Below are positions 16,076 through 25,797 of a stretch of 64,000 nucleotides of DNA, one piece after another. The notes under the pieces were generated by a model, which was given only the letters and a program-made list of their open reading frames with translations, was not told the DNA's origin and did not search any database. How positions within the stretch are numbered: the first letter of the stretch is position 1; each line of letters begins with the position of its first letter. The position numbers were made by a program, and so were the translations under genes. The DNA comes from Corynebacterium marambiense (lineage in GTDB: Bacteria > Actinomycetota > Actinomycetes > Mycobacteriales > Mycobacteriaceae): positions 124,001 through 188,000 of the forward strand of contig NZ_JAEIOT010000011.1 in NCBI RefSeq assembly GCF_016342275.1, read 5' to 3'.

Positions 16076-17395
16076 TCAGTGCGTGTGGGAATGTCGCCGC
16101 CCGGAACAGGTGAAGGCGGCGATCGCTGTGGTGATCGGAACCGACATGGTCAATGCGAGTGCGCCCACGGCGGAGCGTAGGAGTTCGGTGGCCATGATGT
16201 CCCCGGTGAGTAGTTCACCGAACGGCCGGTCTGCGACGGTGAGCAGCAGAAGCAGGGGGAGCGCCGCGCCGGTGTAGGAGAGGACGAGGGTGTACATGAT
16301 GGAGGCGATGTGGTCACGGCCGACACGGATGGCACCCTTGAACAGCCTCCAAGGGGAGGCGTTGGGGTCGATGGCGGCGAGTTCGTTGACGGTCGACGCC
16401 TGGGAGATGGTGACGTCGTTGAGCACGCCGAGCGACCCGATGATGAAGCCACACAGCATGAGCCCCGTGACGGAGACGTCGGGCAAATAGAGCTGGATCA
16501 TCAGGTTGTCCTCGGAGCCCAGGCCGCGGAGTTGGGTGCCGCTGATTGCGAACTGGGCGAGGACGGCCGCGATGCCGAGGGCGATGAGCGTGCCCCCGAG
16601 AGCGGAGGATGTCTTCCAGTTGACCCCGTGCACGAGGTAAAGGGCGGCGAAGAGAACCGCGGAGCCGCAGACGACGGCAAGGGCCAGAGGCGGTCCGCCG
16701 TGGAGGAGTGCGGGGAGTAGGAAGATACCGACGCCGGCGAGCGTGACGGCGAGCCCGATGAGGGAGCGGGCTCCGAGCCAGGAACCGAGGAGGACGACCC
16801 CAAGGGCAGTGATCAGTCCCCAGATGAGAAGGGTCGAGCCGCGTTGGTAGTCGGCGAAGGTGTATCCGGTGGTGTCTTCTGAGGTGGTTGATTCGTAGAG
16901 GAGAATTTTCTCCCCCTCCGAGAGCTCAGGGTCGCCGGGTTGCCCGGAGAGCATGAGCATCGTTCGTTTTCCCTCGTTGACACCGGACGTGATGTCGATG
17001 ATGGCCTGTTCACAGACCCGGTCGGAGTGTTCGAGGGGGACGATAGGCGAGGATTCGAAGATCCGGCCGACGGACGGTGAGGTGCAGGAGCCTTCGGTGG
17101 TGAGGGCGACCGTCCCGGTCACTTTCTCCTTGGACAGGGAGGAGATGTTCTGGAAGGACGGGGCGACGTTCGGTTTCTCTGATGACGGCCAGAGAACCGC
17201 CAGTCCGGCGACGGTCCCGAGGAAGGTGAGGACGAGGAAGACACTCAGGATCCACTGGGGGACGGTGAACGGTCTCTTCTCGCCCTTTCGCTTCGGCAGC
17301 GGATTACCATCCGGCCCGATGCCGTGCGCGGCGAGATGACCGGCGATGTGTTCTGTGGGGTCCTCGTGACTGTCGGATCGGTGGTGCCGCCCCAT
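16076..17395 (-). CDS. YibE/F-family membrane protein
   Basis: ATG 17395 preceded by AAGGAG. 439 residues: a His/Asp-rich cytoplasmic start, one TM (about 50-72), an extracellular domain of about 110 residues with two Cys, then about seven TM segments. The conserved YibE/F block is VTGLMLCGFIIGSLGVLNDVTISQASTVNELA, followed by GRDHIASIMYTLVLSYTGAALPLLLLL. The family is widespread, but its transport or enzymatic role is unproven. The C-terminus is His-rich (GRRHSHTH), as is the N-terminus (GRHHRSDSH), which might bind metal. Confidence 0.85.
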   Translation of the reverse strand: MGRHHRSDSHEDPTEHIAGHLAAHGIGPDGNPLPKRKGEKRPFTVPQWILSVFLVLTFLGTVAGLAVLWPSSEKPNVAPSFQNISSLSKEKVTGTVALTTEGSCTSPSVGRIFESSPIVPLEHSDRVCEQAIIDITSGVNEGKRTMLMLSGQPGDPELSEGEKILLYESTTSEDTTGYTFADYQRGSTLLIWGLITALGVVLLGSWLGARSLIGLAVTLAGVGIFLLPALLHGGPPLALAVVCGSAVLFAALYLVHGVNWKTSSALGGTLIALGIAAVLAQFAISGTQLRGLGSEDNLMIQLYLPDVSVTGLMLCGFIIGSLGVLNDVTISQASTVNELAAIDPNASPWRLFKGAIRVGRDHIASIMYTLVLSYTGAALPLLLLLTVADRPFGELLTGDIMATELLRSAVGALALTMSVPITTAIAAFTCSGRRHSHTH

Positions 17396-17496
17396 CGCGT
17401 GCTCCTTGGTGGGAAGTAGGGAGGAGAGTCGTGGTCAGTGCAACAGTAAAATGCCCGCCACGGACCGGAACTGGGGTGGCGGGCAGGCGTGTCGTT

Positions 17497-18711
17497 CTAC
17501 CAGCGCGCCCAATCCTCGATCTCGTCGACGTCGGTCAGTTTGAGGCTGCGGATGAACTGGTCGCTCTGGTGCCAGTCGCCGTCGACCCACTCGACCATCA
17601 TTGTGACCACGGAGACGACGTCATCGTCCTGCGCGGTCGCGAAAGTGATGATGACGGCTTCCTCGTCGAAGGAATCGACCTTGTATGCGACCGGGATGGG
17701 AGCGGAGTAGTCGGGGGTTTCCGGGATGATTGACGGATCGGCGAGCGCGGCATCGAGACGGGCCGGGTTCATGCTCGGTGGCAGGAAGACACGCGCGCTG
17801 CGGACCGCATCGATTCCACCCCGGTTGACGCCCTGGAAGATGTGCCAGGCTGCGAGCGCCGCGCCCTGGGGGGTCCGGCTGAATCCGTGGGCGACCCCGT
17901 CGGTGACCTGCCACGGGCCATCGGACGCACTGAACGGGAAGTCCCAGGCAGTACCGCTGTCCTCGCTCTCCTTGAGCCGCTGCCACTCGACCTTCGGGGC
18001 GGCGGTCAGCCAGTTGTCGTCCCCGGGAACGAGGGCCTCACCATCGTCGGTGAAAACATCGCCTGCAGGGTCCTTGGGGTAATAGACCGTGATGCCATCG
18101 GCATCGGTGGTGCGTCGTTCGGCGGGTTTGATATCGGCAGCGTAGGCCTTGTCGGCGAGCGCTGAGGGGGCGGGCTTCTCCGAGGGCTCGGAGGTCTTGC
18201 TACCACTCGTTGACGTAGTGGTACTGCTGGTGCTGCTCTTCTTGTCGGTGGTCTTCTTGTCGGTGGACGTCGTGCTGGAGCTCGTCGTGGACGAGGAGGA
18301 TGTCCGACCGGTGGATGAGCTCTTCGCCGATTCCGGGGTCTTCGAGGACGTGGAAGAACGGGGCGCTGAGCTCTTCGTGGTCGTGGAGGACTGTGACGTG
18401 GCGGACGGTGTCGAGCTCCCGGCGGTCGCCGATTCCGATGTGGAGGTACTCGAGCTACCCGGGTTCGACGAAGATTTTGTGGTGGACGGTTCCGCTGATT
18501 CCGTGGAAGACGACACAGCACTGGTGCTGGTGTCGGGATCGCTCGACGGCTGCCCCGAGGTGGCGGCGCCGGCTTCCTCATCTCCGATGTACATGTAGGC
18601 ACTGGCGGCGATCAAACCAGCCACGGTCAGGGTGGTCAGGGTGGCGAACAAACCCCGAGGGGTCAGGGTGGAACTGTCGTAACCGGAGCTTTTTCGCACG
18701 CTGGTCCTCAT
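17497..18711 (-). CDS. membrane-anchored Ser/Thr-rich secreted protein
   Basis: 404 residues. One N-terminal TM/signal anchor (about 20-42), then about 140 residues almost entirely Ser/Thr/Pro/Lys (low complexity, probably a glycosylated wall-spanning linker). The C-terminal globular domain of about 220 residues has the actinobacterial pattern DGPWQVTDGVAHGFSRTPQGAALAAWHI and ends in DWARW. This C-terminal domain is common in actinobacterial cell-wall and mobile-element proteins, but its function is unknown to me. The start could also be GTG 18699. Confidence 0.75.
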   Translation of the reverse strand: MRTSVRKSSGYDSSTLTPRGLFATLTTLTVAGLIAASAYMYIGDEEAGAATSGQPSSDPDTSTSAVSSSTESAEPSTTKSSSNPGSSSTSTSESATAGSSTPSATSQSSTTTKSSAPRSSTSSKTPESAKSSSTGRTSSSSTTSSSTTSTDKKTTDKKSSTSSTTTSTSGSKTSEPSEKPAPSALADKAYAADIKPAERRTTDADGITVYYPKDPAGDVFTDDGEALVPGDDNWLTAAPKVEWQRLKESEDSGTAWDFPFSASDGPWQVTDGVAHGFSRTPQGAALAAWHIFQGVNRGGIDAVRSARVFLPPSMNPARLDAALADPSIIPETPDYSAPIPVAYKVDSFDEEAVIITFATAQDDDVVSVVTMMVEWVDGDWHQSDQFIRSLKLTDVDEIEDWARW

Positions 18712-18858
18712 CTCGTCATCAGTTGTGCACGATTACCCGGCGAGCCTGCCGCCGACGCCGGTCTGGTGACCGGCCACATGGTGTCAATAATAGAGAAAAC
18801 AGCCCGCGCACTGCGCTGACTCCCGAAAAGGGGTGCCAATGGGCGGGCCGTGGTCCGC

Positions 18859-20133
18859 CTACTGGCGGTAGTGCGCGAGAAAGTTACCCAGCCGCTCGAT
18901 GGCCTCGGACAGCTGGTCCTTCGCGGGCAGTGTGACCACCCGGAAGTGGTCGGGCGCATCCCAGTTGAACCCCGTTCCTTGAACCATCAGGATATGTTCC
19001 TGGCGCAGCAGGTCGAGCATGAGCTTCGCGTCGTCGTGGATGTCGTGGACGTTCCGGTCGATGCGTGTGAAGGTGTACAGCGCCCCCATCGGCTTCACGG
19101 TGCTGAGCCCCTCGATCGAGTTGATTCCGTCGTAGGCGATGTTCCGCTGCTCGAGGAGGCGACCCCGTTGAGCCGTGAGATCGAAGATGTCCTGGTGGGT
19201 CTCCAGGGCAGCGGGAATAGCGAACTGTGCCGGAACATTCGAGCACAAGCGTGTGCCGGCGAGGAGCTCGAGCCCCTGAATGAACTCCGTGGCGTGGTCC
19301 TTCGGCCCCGTGAGCACCATCCATCCTGCCCGGAAACCCGCAGCGAGATAAGCCTTCGACAGGCCATTGAACGTGATGGTCAGAAGATCCGGTGCGAGGG
19401 TGGCGACGCTGATGTGCTCGGCATCTTCATAGAGGATCCGGTCGTAGATCTCGTCGGACAGCAGCAGCAGATCGTTCTCACGGGCGGTCTGGACGATGCC
19501 CTCGAGGACCTCCTTCGAGTACACCGCGCCGGTGGGGTTGTTCGGGTTGATCACGACAATGGCGCGGGTCTTGTCCGACACCTTTGAGCGGAGATCATCC
19601 AGATCCGGATTCCAATCGGCGCCCTCGTCGCAGCGGTAGTGGACCGCAGTACCACCGGCCAGGCTGGTCGCCGCAGTCCACAGTGGGTAGTCGGGCATCG
19701 GTACGAGGATTTCGTCCCCCGGGCTCAACAGGCCCGCGGTCACCATGAGGATCAGCTCGGAGACGCCGTTGCCGAGGAACACGTCCTCGACATCGAATTC
19801 CGGGAACCCGGGAACCTCTGCGTAGCGACGCACGATGGTCTCCCGTACCTCGAGCATCCCCTTCGCGGTGGAGTATCCCTGTGCCGGGACGATGTTGTCG
19901 ATGATGTTCCGCACTGCGGCTTCCGGTGCACGGAAACCGAAGATCTCCGGGTTGCCGGTGTTCAGCTTCAGGATCTCGGTTCCCTGGCGCTCAAGACGCT
20001 CCGCTTCGGCACTGATCGGCCCCCGGATCTCGTACGCGACGTTGTCCAGGCGGCGGGCGTGTCGAATCTGCCGTCGTCGGTTGCCGTTGGTCAGGTCACT
20101 GGGAGTGGAGGGCGCATCAGTCATGGTCACCAT
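18859..20133 (-). CDS. alaT: alanine aminotransferase-type PLP aminotransferase
   Basis: 424 aa, class I/II fold I aminotransferase of the AlaT group (pyruvate + Glu to Ala + 2-oxoglutarate). Seen: NIAYEIRGPI-like start (LDNVAYEIRGPISAEAERL), NGVSELI, MPDYPLW, NPNNPTGAVY, the PLP-contact LSDEIYDRILYED, and the PLP lysine in FNGLSKAYLAAGFRAGWM (Lys about residue 257). The C-terminal GTGFNWDAPDHFRVVTLP includes the substrate-carboxylate Arg. The alaT position near ugd/YibE matches corynebacterial gene order. ATG 20133 and ATG 20124 are both possible starts. Confidence 0.9.
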   Translation of the reverse strand: MVTMTDAPSTPSDLTNGNRRRQIRHARRLDNVAYEIRGPISAEAERLERQGTEILKLNTGNPEIFGFRAPEAAVRNIIDNIVPAQGYSTAKGMLEVRETIVRRYAEVPGFPEFDVEDVFLGNGVSELILMVTAGLLSPGDEILVPMPDYPLWTAATSLAGGTAVHYRCDEGADWNPDLDDLRSKVSDKTRAIVVINPNNPTGAVYSKEVLEGIVQTARENDLLLLSDEIYDRILYEDAEHISVATLAPDLLTITFNGLSKAYLAAGFRAGWMVLTGPKDHATEFIQGLELLAGTRLCSNVPAQFAIPAALETHQDIFDLTAQRGRLLEQRNIAYDGINSIEGLSTVKPMGALYTFTRIDRNVHDIHDDAKLMLDLLRQEHILMVQGTGFNWDAPDHFRVVTLPAKDQLSEAIERLGNFLAHYRQ

Positions 20134-20261
20134 CGTGCCATCTACGTCGACTGAATTGGGGAGCTTCGGAAAAACAGCCCCGGCGTTTTTTCGTGTCTAG
20201 CAGATCAGCTGCGCCTGAATCAGGGGTGTGTGTGGGGGCGATGCGTGCCGTTCACCTGGGA

Positions 20262-21317
20262 TTATTGCGCATCCGATACTTCTCCGGTGTACCGCATGAG
20301 GCCCTCGGGGACGACCGGGCCGTCAACGTGAAATGCGTGGGCCAGCTCGCCGAGGATCGCGTACGCGCCCGGCAACGACTCCGAAGTGATCCATGCGGTG
20401 TCGTCGGCTGTCACGGCCCGGCGTTCAAGTTCCGGCCAGTTCTCCGTCGCCCGGAAGCTCTCCATCGAGCGTTCCCCACCCAGAGGGCTGGTGGTGATGA
20501 AGATTCGGTCTGCATCGACATCCGCTATCTGCTCGACGGTGACCTTGATGAAATTCTGGCCGCCGCGTTGCGACTTCGGTCGGGCCAGTCCAGCGTCGGC
20601 GAGGACCATGCCCGGGAAGGAACCTGCAGCGTAGATTCTCGTCGGACCGTTCTGGAACCGGAGAACCGAAATCGTGGGATTCGATGCACTGGTGTTGATC
20701 TCCTCGCCGATACGCTGCGCCTCCTCCTCGTATCGCGCAAGCATGGCGGAAGCGTCACTGTCCACCCCCAGGGCTTTCCCGAGAACCAGGTAGCCGCTTT
20801 TCCAGGTGGCAGGTGCCCCCTCCGACATCACCGTCGGAGCAATCTCGGAGAGACGTTCGTAGTGTGCCCCGCTGGTTTCCCTGGCCCCGACAATCAGATC
20901 CGGTTTCAGGTCGGCGATCGCGTTGAAGTCCGGTTCCCGCGGAGTGCCCACGATGACCGCGTCAGCACCGAACCTCTCCGGGAGGTCGCCTAGATAATCA
21001 CCGAGTCCCTGGCCGTGCGTGTACGTCTCGGTGTGCCCGATCAGTGTGCCGTGCAACAGGAGCACCGCATCCGCCCACGGACGATCGAGAGCGACCACCG
21101 TTTTGGCCGGGGCATTGAGCTTCGTTGTTCCGAGTGCATGGACGATACTGATCTGCCTGCCGTCAGAAGCCTGCTGGGACGAGTCCGTGGACGATTCCTC
21201 CGACATGGTGCCGGGGGCCGAGGAGTCGCTATGTGCGCTACAACCGGCCAGGGAGAAGCTGAGCGATGCGGCGACGAGGAGAATGCCGACGCGTCGGAAT
21301 CGGGATGGTGGTCTCAC
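20262..21317 (-). CDS. iron-siderophore ABC transporter substrate-binding lipoprotein
   Basis: GTG 21317 with AAGGGA about 9 bp upstream. 351 residues. Lipoprotein signal with lipobox LAGC (Cys about 25), a Ser/Asp-rich linker, then a FecB/FepB-type fold: KTVVALDRPWADAVLLLHG, the inter-domain helix, GTPREPDFNAIADLKPDLIVGA, YERLSEIAPTV and DADRIFITTSPLGG. It probably binds a ferric siderophore. No permease or ATPase gene is adjacent, so it is an orphan binding protein serving a transporter elsewhere. I could not see a clear DtxR box upstream. Confidence 0.85.
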   Translation of the reverse strand: MRPPSRFRRVGILLVAASLSFSLAGCSAHSDSSAPGTMSEESSTDSSQQASDGRQISIVHALGTTKLNAPAKTVVALDRPWADAVLLLHGTLIGHTETYTHGQGLGDYLGDLPERFGADAVIVGTPREPDFNAIADLKPDLIVGARETSGAHYERLSEIAPTVMSEGAPATWKSGYLVLGKALGVDSDASAMLARYEEEAQRIGEEINTSASNPTISVLRFQNGPTRIYAAGSFPGMVLADAGLARPKSQRGGQNFIKVTVEQIADVDADRIFITTSPLGGERSMESFRATENWPELERRAVTADDTAWITSESLPGAYAILGELAHAFHVDGPVVPEGLMRYTGEVSDAQ

Positions 21318-21491
21318 GGAGAATCCCTTCAGGGAGACCGCAGATGTGCGGCCGGTCAGCGGTTGAGATACACCCCGACGTTAACAGTGCGGGAACCGTC
21401 CCGCCGCCGCCCACCGTCGCGGGGGGACCCGACCGGCACGGCGGACAGGTGCCCCTGCCACTGCATTCCCCGCGGATGGGATGTGTCCCGT

Positions 21492-24400
21492 TTAGTTGTC
21501 GGAGTCCGCATCGGATCCGTCGGTATCAGCGGATTCCGGTTGTGTTCTCGACTCCGGCGCCCTGGGAACGGTTCCCGGCGGTTTCGGGGCGCCAGGTATA
21601 CCGGGAGCTCTCGGCACAGCGGATCCTCCCGGTGCAGAGGGAATCCTGGGCGCATTGGGTTGAGGGGTGCCGGGTGTAGTGCTGCCGGGGGCCGGTGGAA
21701 CCGCTGGTTTGGGTACGTCCGGAGCTTTCGGTGCTGCGGGAGCACCTGGTGCGGTGGAAATGCGTCTAGCCGGTGCCTGTGGCGCGGATGGTGTCGGTGC
21801 AGCTGATACCGGGGGCGTGACTGTTCCGGGTGCCTTAGGTGTTGCGGAAGCACCGGGTGCGGTGGGTGTCGTGCTGCCCGGCGCCGGTGGAACGGCAGGT
21901 TTCGGCCCCGCGGGTGCTTTTGGCGCGGCAGGCGCCGTGGGTACACCGGGGGCTCCAGGTGCCTTAGGCGGGATTGATCCTGGCGCCGGTGGAACGGCAG
22001 TGCCGGGAGCCTTGGGCGCGGTGGGGGCCCCGGGGGTCTTCGGTGCGCCGGGTGCCTTCGGGGCGGCCGGGGCCCCGGGGGTCTTCGGTGCGCCGGGTGC
22101 CTTCGGGGCGGCCGGGGCCGTGGTCCCGGGCGCAGATGGAGCCGGGGGAGTACCGGGTGCGCCAGGTGCGGTGGGCGCGCTGCTCTGCGGTGCCGACGGC
22201 GTGGCTCCGCCGGGCGCCCTCGGAGCGGCAGGGACCGCGGCGCCGCCGGGTGCTTGTGGTGCTGCGGGTGCCTTCGGGCCGGTGGGCTTCGCGGCTCCGG
22301 GTGCTGCCGGAACCGGGGGCGTCCCCGGAGCCTTCGGCGCGGAATCAGGCACGGTCGGCTGGACCGGTTTCGCGGGGGCAGGGGATTTCGCCCGGTCGTC
22401 GCGTCCTGCGGAGGCGCCGCCACAGGTGCCCGCCTTCCGCGGCTTCACGGAGGTGAGACCCAGATCTGTGACACCGCGGCGGGGTGGTGCAAGGAAGGCG
22501 CGCTCGCGGGGTTCCGGCAGTTTCCCGTCGACGAGGACGGAATCGCGGAGCATCTGTGCGACATCGCGTACCTTGGGTTGATCTGCGGCGGGCTTGTCGG
22601 AGAGTGCCTTGACTCCGCCGGTGAGCATGACGGTGCAGAAGGGGCAGCCGACGGCGATCTCCTCGGCGCCGGTGGCGAGTGCTTCGCTGGTGCGGTTCTC
22701 GTTGATGCGGGTGCCGATGGTCTCGTCCATGAACATGCGGGCGCCGCCCGCACCGCAGCAGAAGGCGTCGTTCCGGTTGCGGTCCATCTCCCGCAGATCG
22801 TGCCCCGTGGCACCGAGCAGTTCGCGCGGTGGATCGAAGACCTTGTTGTGGCGGCCGAGGAAACAGGGGTCGTGGTAGGTGATGGGCCTGCGGTCCTCGG
22901 GGCGGCGGGGCACCGGGGTGAGGAGTTTCTCGCGGACCAGCTTGTTCAGGATCTGGGTGTGGTGGACGACGTCGTAGTGGCCGTCGAAGTCCGGGTACTC
23001 GTTGCGCAGGGTGTTGAAGCAGTGGGCGCAGGTGGTGATGATGGTGCGCTGGCCCTTCGGTACACCCTCGAACACGGTGTTGAGGGTGGTGATGTTCTCC
23101 TGGGCGAGCATCTGGAAGAGGAACTCGTTGCCGGCGCGCCGGGCGGGATCACCGGTGCAGGTCTCGCCCTTGGAGAGCACCGCGAACTTCACGCCTGCGG
23201 TGTGGAGGAGTTCGACGACGGCGCGGGTCGTTTTTACGGCCTCATCGTCGTAGGCGCCGGCGCAGCCGACCCAGAAGAGGTATTCGGTGTCGTTGAAGTC
23301 GGTGATGTCCTCGCCGAACACGGGTACCTCGATGCCGTCGCGGCGTGCGGCGTCGATCCAGGTGGCGCGGTCGGCGGAGTTCCGGCCCCAGGGGTTGCCC
23401 TTGGCCTCCAGGTTCTTGAACAGGCCTGCCAGTTCGGAGGGAAACTCCGATTCTGCGAGTACCGCGAAGCGGCGCATGTTGGCGATGTGGTCGATGTGCT
23501 CGATGTCCACCGGGCACTGCTCGACGCAGGCCCCGCAGTTGGTGCAGCTCCACAGCACGTCCGGCTCGATGGTGTGGCCCTCGCCGACGAGCTTGAGGAC
23601 ATCCACACCGTCATGGGAGGTGTCGGCGTCCAGCAGGGATGGGTCGAGGAGATAGGGGGAGTTGGTCACCATGGCGTCGCGGAGGTCGGTCATCAGCAAC
23701 TTCGGGGACAGTGGCTTCGCGGTGTTCCAGGCGGGGCACTGCTCCTGGCAGCGACCGCAGTCGGTGCAGGTGGTGGCGTCGAGAAGCATCTTCCAGGAGG
23801 CGTCCCGGAGGGTGCCCGTGCCGATGGGGTCGGCGTCGGGGTCGAGCTCGTCGACGCTGTCGAGGGTGACTTGCTCTCCGCGCGAGACCATCGGTGCCAG
23901 CGCGCCGAGTGCCGGTGCACCGTCCGCGTTGCGTTGGAGGAAGATGGTGAAGAAGGCGGTGATCCGGTGCCAGGCCACACCCCAGGACAGTTGCCGCCCG
24001 ACGACGAAGAGCCAGATCGTCCCGGACAGTAGTTTGATCAGGGCGAATACGCTGACCATCACGGGGCTTGCGGGGAGGAGCTGCGCGATGTGCATGGTCA
24101 GGAAATCGGACCACAGGTGCGGGTGGATGTCGTCGTAGGTGGCGATCTTCGCCGACTTCACGGCGATCATTCCGAGCCCCTCGATGAGGACGACGCCCTC
24201 GACGAAGTGCGCGGCGCGGGCGTTGGACCCGTAGAACCGGGACATGCGTTCGCGGGTTCCGGCGTGCAGGCGGGCCCCGATCAGGAAACAGATGCCGGCG
24301 ACGGTGCCGATACCGAGTAGTTCGTCGGCGAGGTGGTACATGCCCCATTCGCTGACGATGGGCCAGCCACCGCGTGGCCAGAAGGTCTGGATGTAGGCCT

Positions 24401-24692
24401 CGAACCAGAGGACGAATCCGATGAGGAAACCGACCATGACCAGCCAGTGAGCTGCCGCGATAGCGGGTTTCCGGGCCAGTTCGCTGTGGAAGACGACCTC
24501 CTTGAACAGCGTGCCGACGCGCCGTGCGGGCCGGTCGGTGCGGCCCGGCAGGGGTTGTCCCGCGCGGACGAGACGGAAGAGTCGGCTGGCGCCACGGAGG
24601 AAGTAGAACCATGCGGGAAGTGACAGCAGGAAACCGATGATTCCCAGCACGACGGTCGTGCTGGTCATCGTTGGGGCTGCGGCGAGCGTCAT
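21492..24692 (-). CDS. membrane Fe-S oxidoreductase (heterodisulfide-reductase-like, Rv0338c type) with long Pro/Ala/Gly tail
   Basis: The ATG at 24692 has AAGGA 11 bp upstream; a TTG at 24719 is less likely. 1066 residues. The N-terminal part (about 1-265) has five to six TM helices. Then come two 4Fe-4S motifs (CTDCGRCQEQCP and CTNCGACVEQCP), and two CCG domains: the first with the GCAG, CTGDPARRAGNE and CAHCFNTLRNEYP elements, the second with HDPCFLGRHN, FCCGAGGARMF and CPFCTVML. It resembles the mycobacterial Rv0338c iron-sulfur reductase; substrate unknown. The last 330 residues are low-complexity APKAPG-type repeats with no fold, unusual for this family. Confidence 0.88.
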   Translation of the reverse strand: MTLAAAPTMTSTTVVLGIIGFLLSLPAWFYFLRGASRLFRLVRAGQPLPGRTDRPARRVGTLFKEVVFHSELARKPAIAAAHWLVMVGFLIGFVLWFEAYIQTFWPRGGWPIVSEWGMYHLADELLGIGTVAGICFLIGARLHAGTRERMSRFYGSNARAAHFVEGVVLIEGLGMIAVKSAKIATYDDIHPHLWSDFLTMHIAQLLPASPVMVSVFALIKLLSGTIWLFVVGRQLSWGVAWHRITAFFTIFLQRNADGAPALGALAPMVSRGEQVTLDSVDELDPDADPIGTGTLRDASWKMLLDATTCTDCGRCQEQCPAWNTAKPLSPKLLMTDLRDAMVTNSPYLLDPSLLDADTSHDGVDVLKLVGEGHTIEPDVLWSCTNCGACVEQCPVDIEHIDHIANMRRFAVLAESEFPSELAGLFKNLEAKGNPWGRNSADRATWIDAARRDGIEVPVFGEDITDFNDTEYLFWVGCAGAYDDEAVKTTRAVVELLHTAGVKFAVLSKGETCTGDPARRAGNEFLFQMLAQENITTLNTVFEGVPKGQRTIITTCAHCFNTLRNEYPDFDGHYDVVHHTQILNKLVREKLLTPVPRRPEDRRPITYHDPCFLGRHNKVFDPPRELLGATGHDLREMDRNRNDAFCCGAGGARMFMDETIGTRINENRTSEALATGAEEIAVGCPFCTVMLTGGVKALSDKPAADQPKVRDVAQMLRDSVLVDGKLPEPRERAFLAPPRRGVTDLGLTSVKPRKAGTCGGASAGRDDRAKSPAPAKPVQPTVPDSAPKAPGTPPVPAAPGAAKPTGPKAPAAPQAPGGAAVPAAPRAPGGATPSAPQSSAPTAPGAPGTPPAPSAPGTTAPAAPKAPGAPKTPGAPAAPKAPGAPKTPGAPTAPKAPGTAVPPAPGSIPPKAPGAPGVPTAPAAPKAPAGPKPAVPPAPGSTTPTAPGASATPKAPGTVTPPVSAAPTPSAPQAPARRISTAPGAPAAPKAPDVPKPAVPPAPGSTTPGTPQPNAPRIPSAPGGSAVPRAPGIPGAPKPPGTVPRAPESRTQPESADTDGSDADSDN

Positions 24693-24978
24693 CGCGGGAG
24701 AGGTCCTTGGCGTGGGCAAAAGAATGGGTGTTCAGTGCCTGTCACGAGCGGGCTGGCTGCGTGCGGGCATGGTGGTTCCCACTCTAAGCGGTGCCGTGGT
24801 CATCTCCCCAACAGTACCCACGCGCCAGGTCGACGGAATGTTTCGGGAGGACCGGGAACGGGTCTGTTCAGCCAACGTCCGGTGATGGTTTGACAAGTCT
24901 GAAAATAAACTGTCCCCGCTACCAGCTCCGGGACGTGGAGCGGGCGGCGGGGCGGTCGGACGTGTGCGTGGGAGGGGG

Positions 24979-25398
24979 TTACTCGGGGTTTGCCGCTCCC
25001 GTGAACAGTGAGCTGATGAAACCGAGGAGATCGAGCACGAGGCGAACCGGTGCGGTGATGAGGGAGAGGATGCCGGTGCTGATGCGTGCGTTGGCGAGCT
25101 CTTCAGCGGTGATGGGTCCGGCGGGGCAGGGGCGTTCCATCCAGTTGATTGCTTCGGTGGTGACGGGGAGGTCAGGGTCACCGGCGTGTTCCGCCCGGCA
25201 CTGGTCGACCTCCTCCTGGGTCATCACGCCGAACTTCACCACGGCTTCGGCGGGCATGCCGGAGGGGTGTGCCGGGGCGATTGTCGACGACAGGTGCGTG
25301 ACGGACGAGCCGGTGGCGGTGTCCTCGGCGTGGGCGGGGGTCGCCAGGCCGAGGAGCAGTGCGGGGATCATGATTCCGGTCAGCAGTTTCTTGGTCAC
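24979..25398 (-). CDS. small secreted protein, 139 aa
   Basis: ATG 25398 with GGAGTG about 7 bp upstream. A clear Sec signal peptide (basic MTKK, hydrophobic core, AHA cleavage near residue 24) is followed by about 115 residues with two Cys and a C-terminal hydrophobic segment (LITAPVRLVLDLLGFISSLF). No domain recognised. It is transcribed away from the cys operon and shares the 399-bp intergenic region with it. Confidence 0.7.
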   Translation of the reverse strand: MTKKLLTGIMIPALLLGLATPAHAEDTATGSSVTHLSSTIAPAHPSGMPAEAVVKFGVMTQEEVDQCRAEHAGDPDLPVTTEAINWMERPCPAGPITAEELANARISTGILSLITAPVRLVLDLLGFISSLFTGAANPE

Positions 25399-25583
25399 GG
25401 GGCACTCCTCTGGGGGGCAGGATGCTGTTTCTGAATAAATATAAGCGATATCGGAGCAGCGCCGCCAGGGGTGTCCCCGCTGCTCCCGGTGTTGCGGGTC
25501 GGCCGGTGTGTGGCCTGGGGTGCCGGTGCTGCTGCGGTCGGGAGCGTCTCCTGGCGCGAGGAGGGGTGAAGTGAACAGGGTTG

Positions 25584-25599
25584 TGTACAGAACGGTCTA
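25584..25599. promoter_or_regulatory. McbR-like operator (imperfect), distal
   Basis: TGTAC-N6-GTCTA matches the corynebacterial McbR consensus TAGAC-N6-GTCTA at 8 of 10 positions. It lies about 200 bp before cysI. McbR represses sulfur-assimilation genes in C. glutamicum. The identity of the regulator here is inferred. Confidence 0.45.
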
Positions 25600-25659
25600 T
25601 TTCATTCACCGACTTTCGCTTCTTAAAGTCGCATGTAATGGCAGATAAATGTGAAAAAA

Positions 25660-25675
25660 TAGACTGATCGGTACA
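25660..25675. promoter_or_regulatory. McbR-like operator (imperfect), proximal
   Basis: TAGAC-N6-GTACA matches the McbR consensus at 8 of 10 positions, 123 bp before cysI and 61 bp after the distal site. In one site the left half is perfect, in the other the right half. Confidence 0.45.
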
Positions 25676-25797
25676 TAAAAAATGCCGGTTTTATGGTCAT
25701 GCAAGCGTTTGCTGTGTCAGACTTGGCCGCACCAACAGCACCCCCATCGCGGCCCCGGCCCCGGCACTGCCGGAACCGGGCTTTCCAAGGAGCACCC

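Noticed and set aside
21600..22400. Possible CRISPR array or minisatellite
   Set aside because: The repeats are codon-based (APKAPG units) inside one long reading frame, vary in length, and lack unique spacers of constant size.
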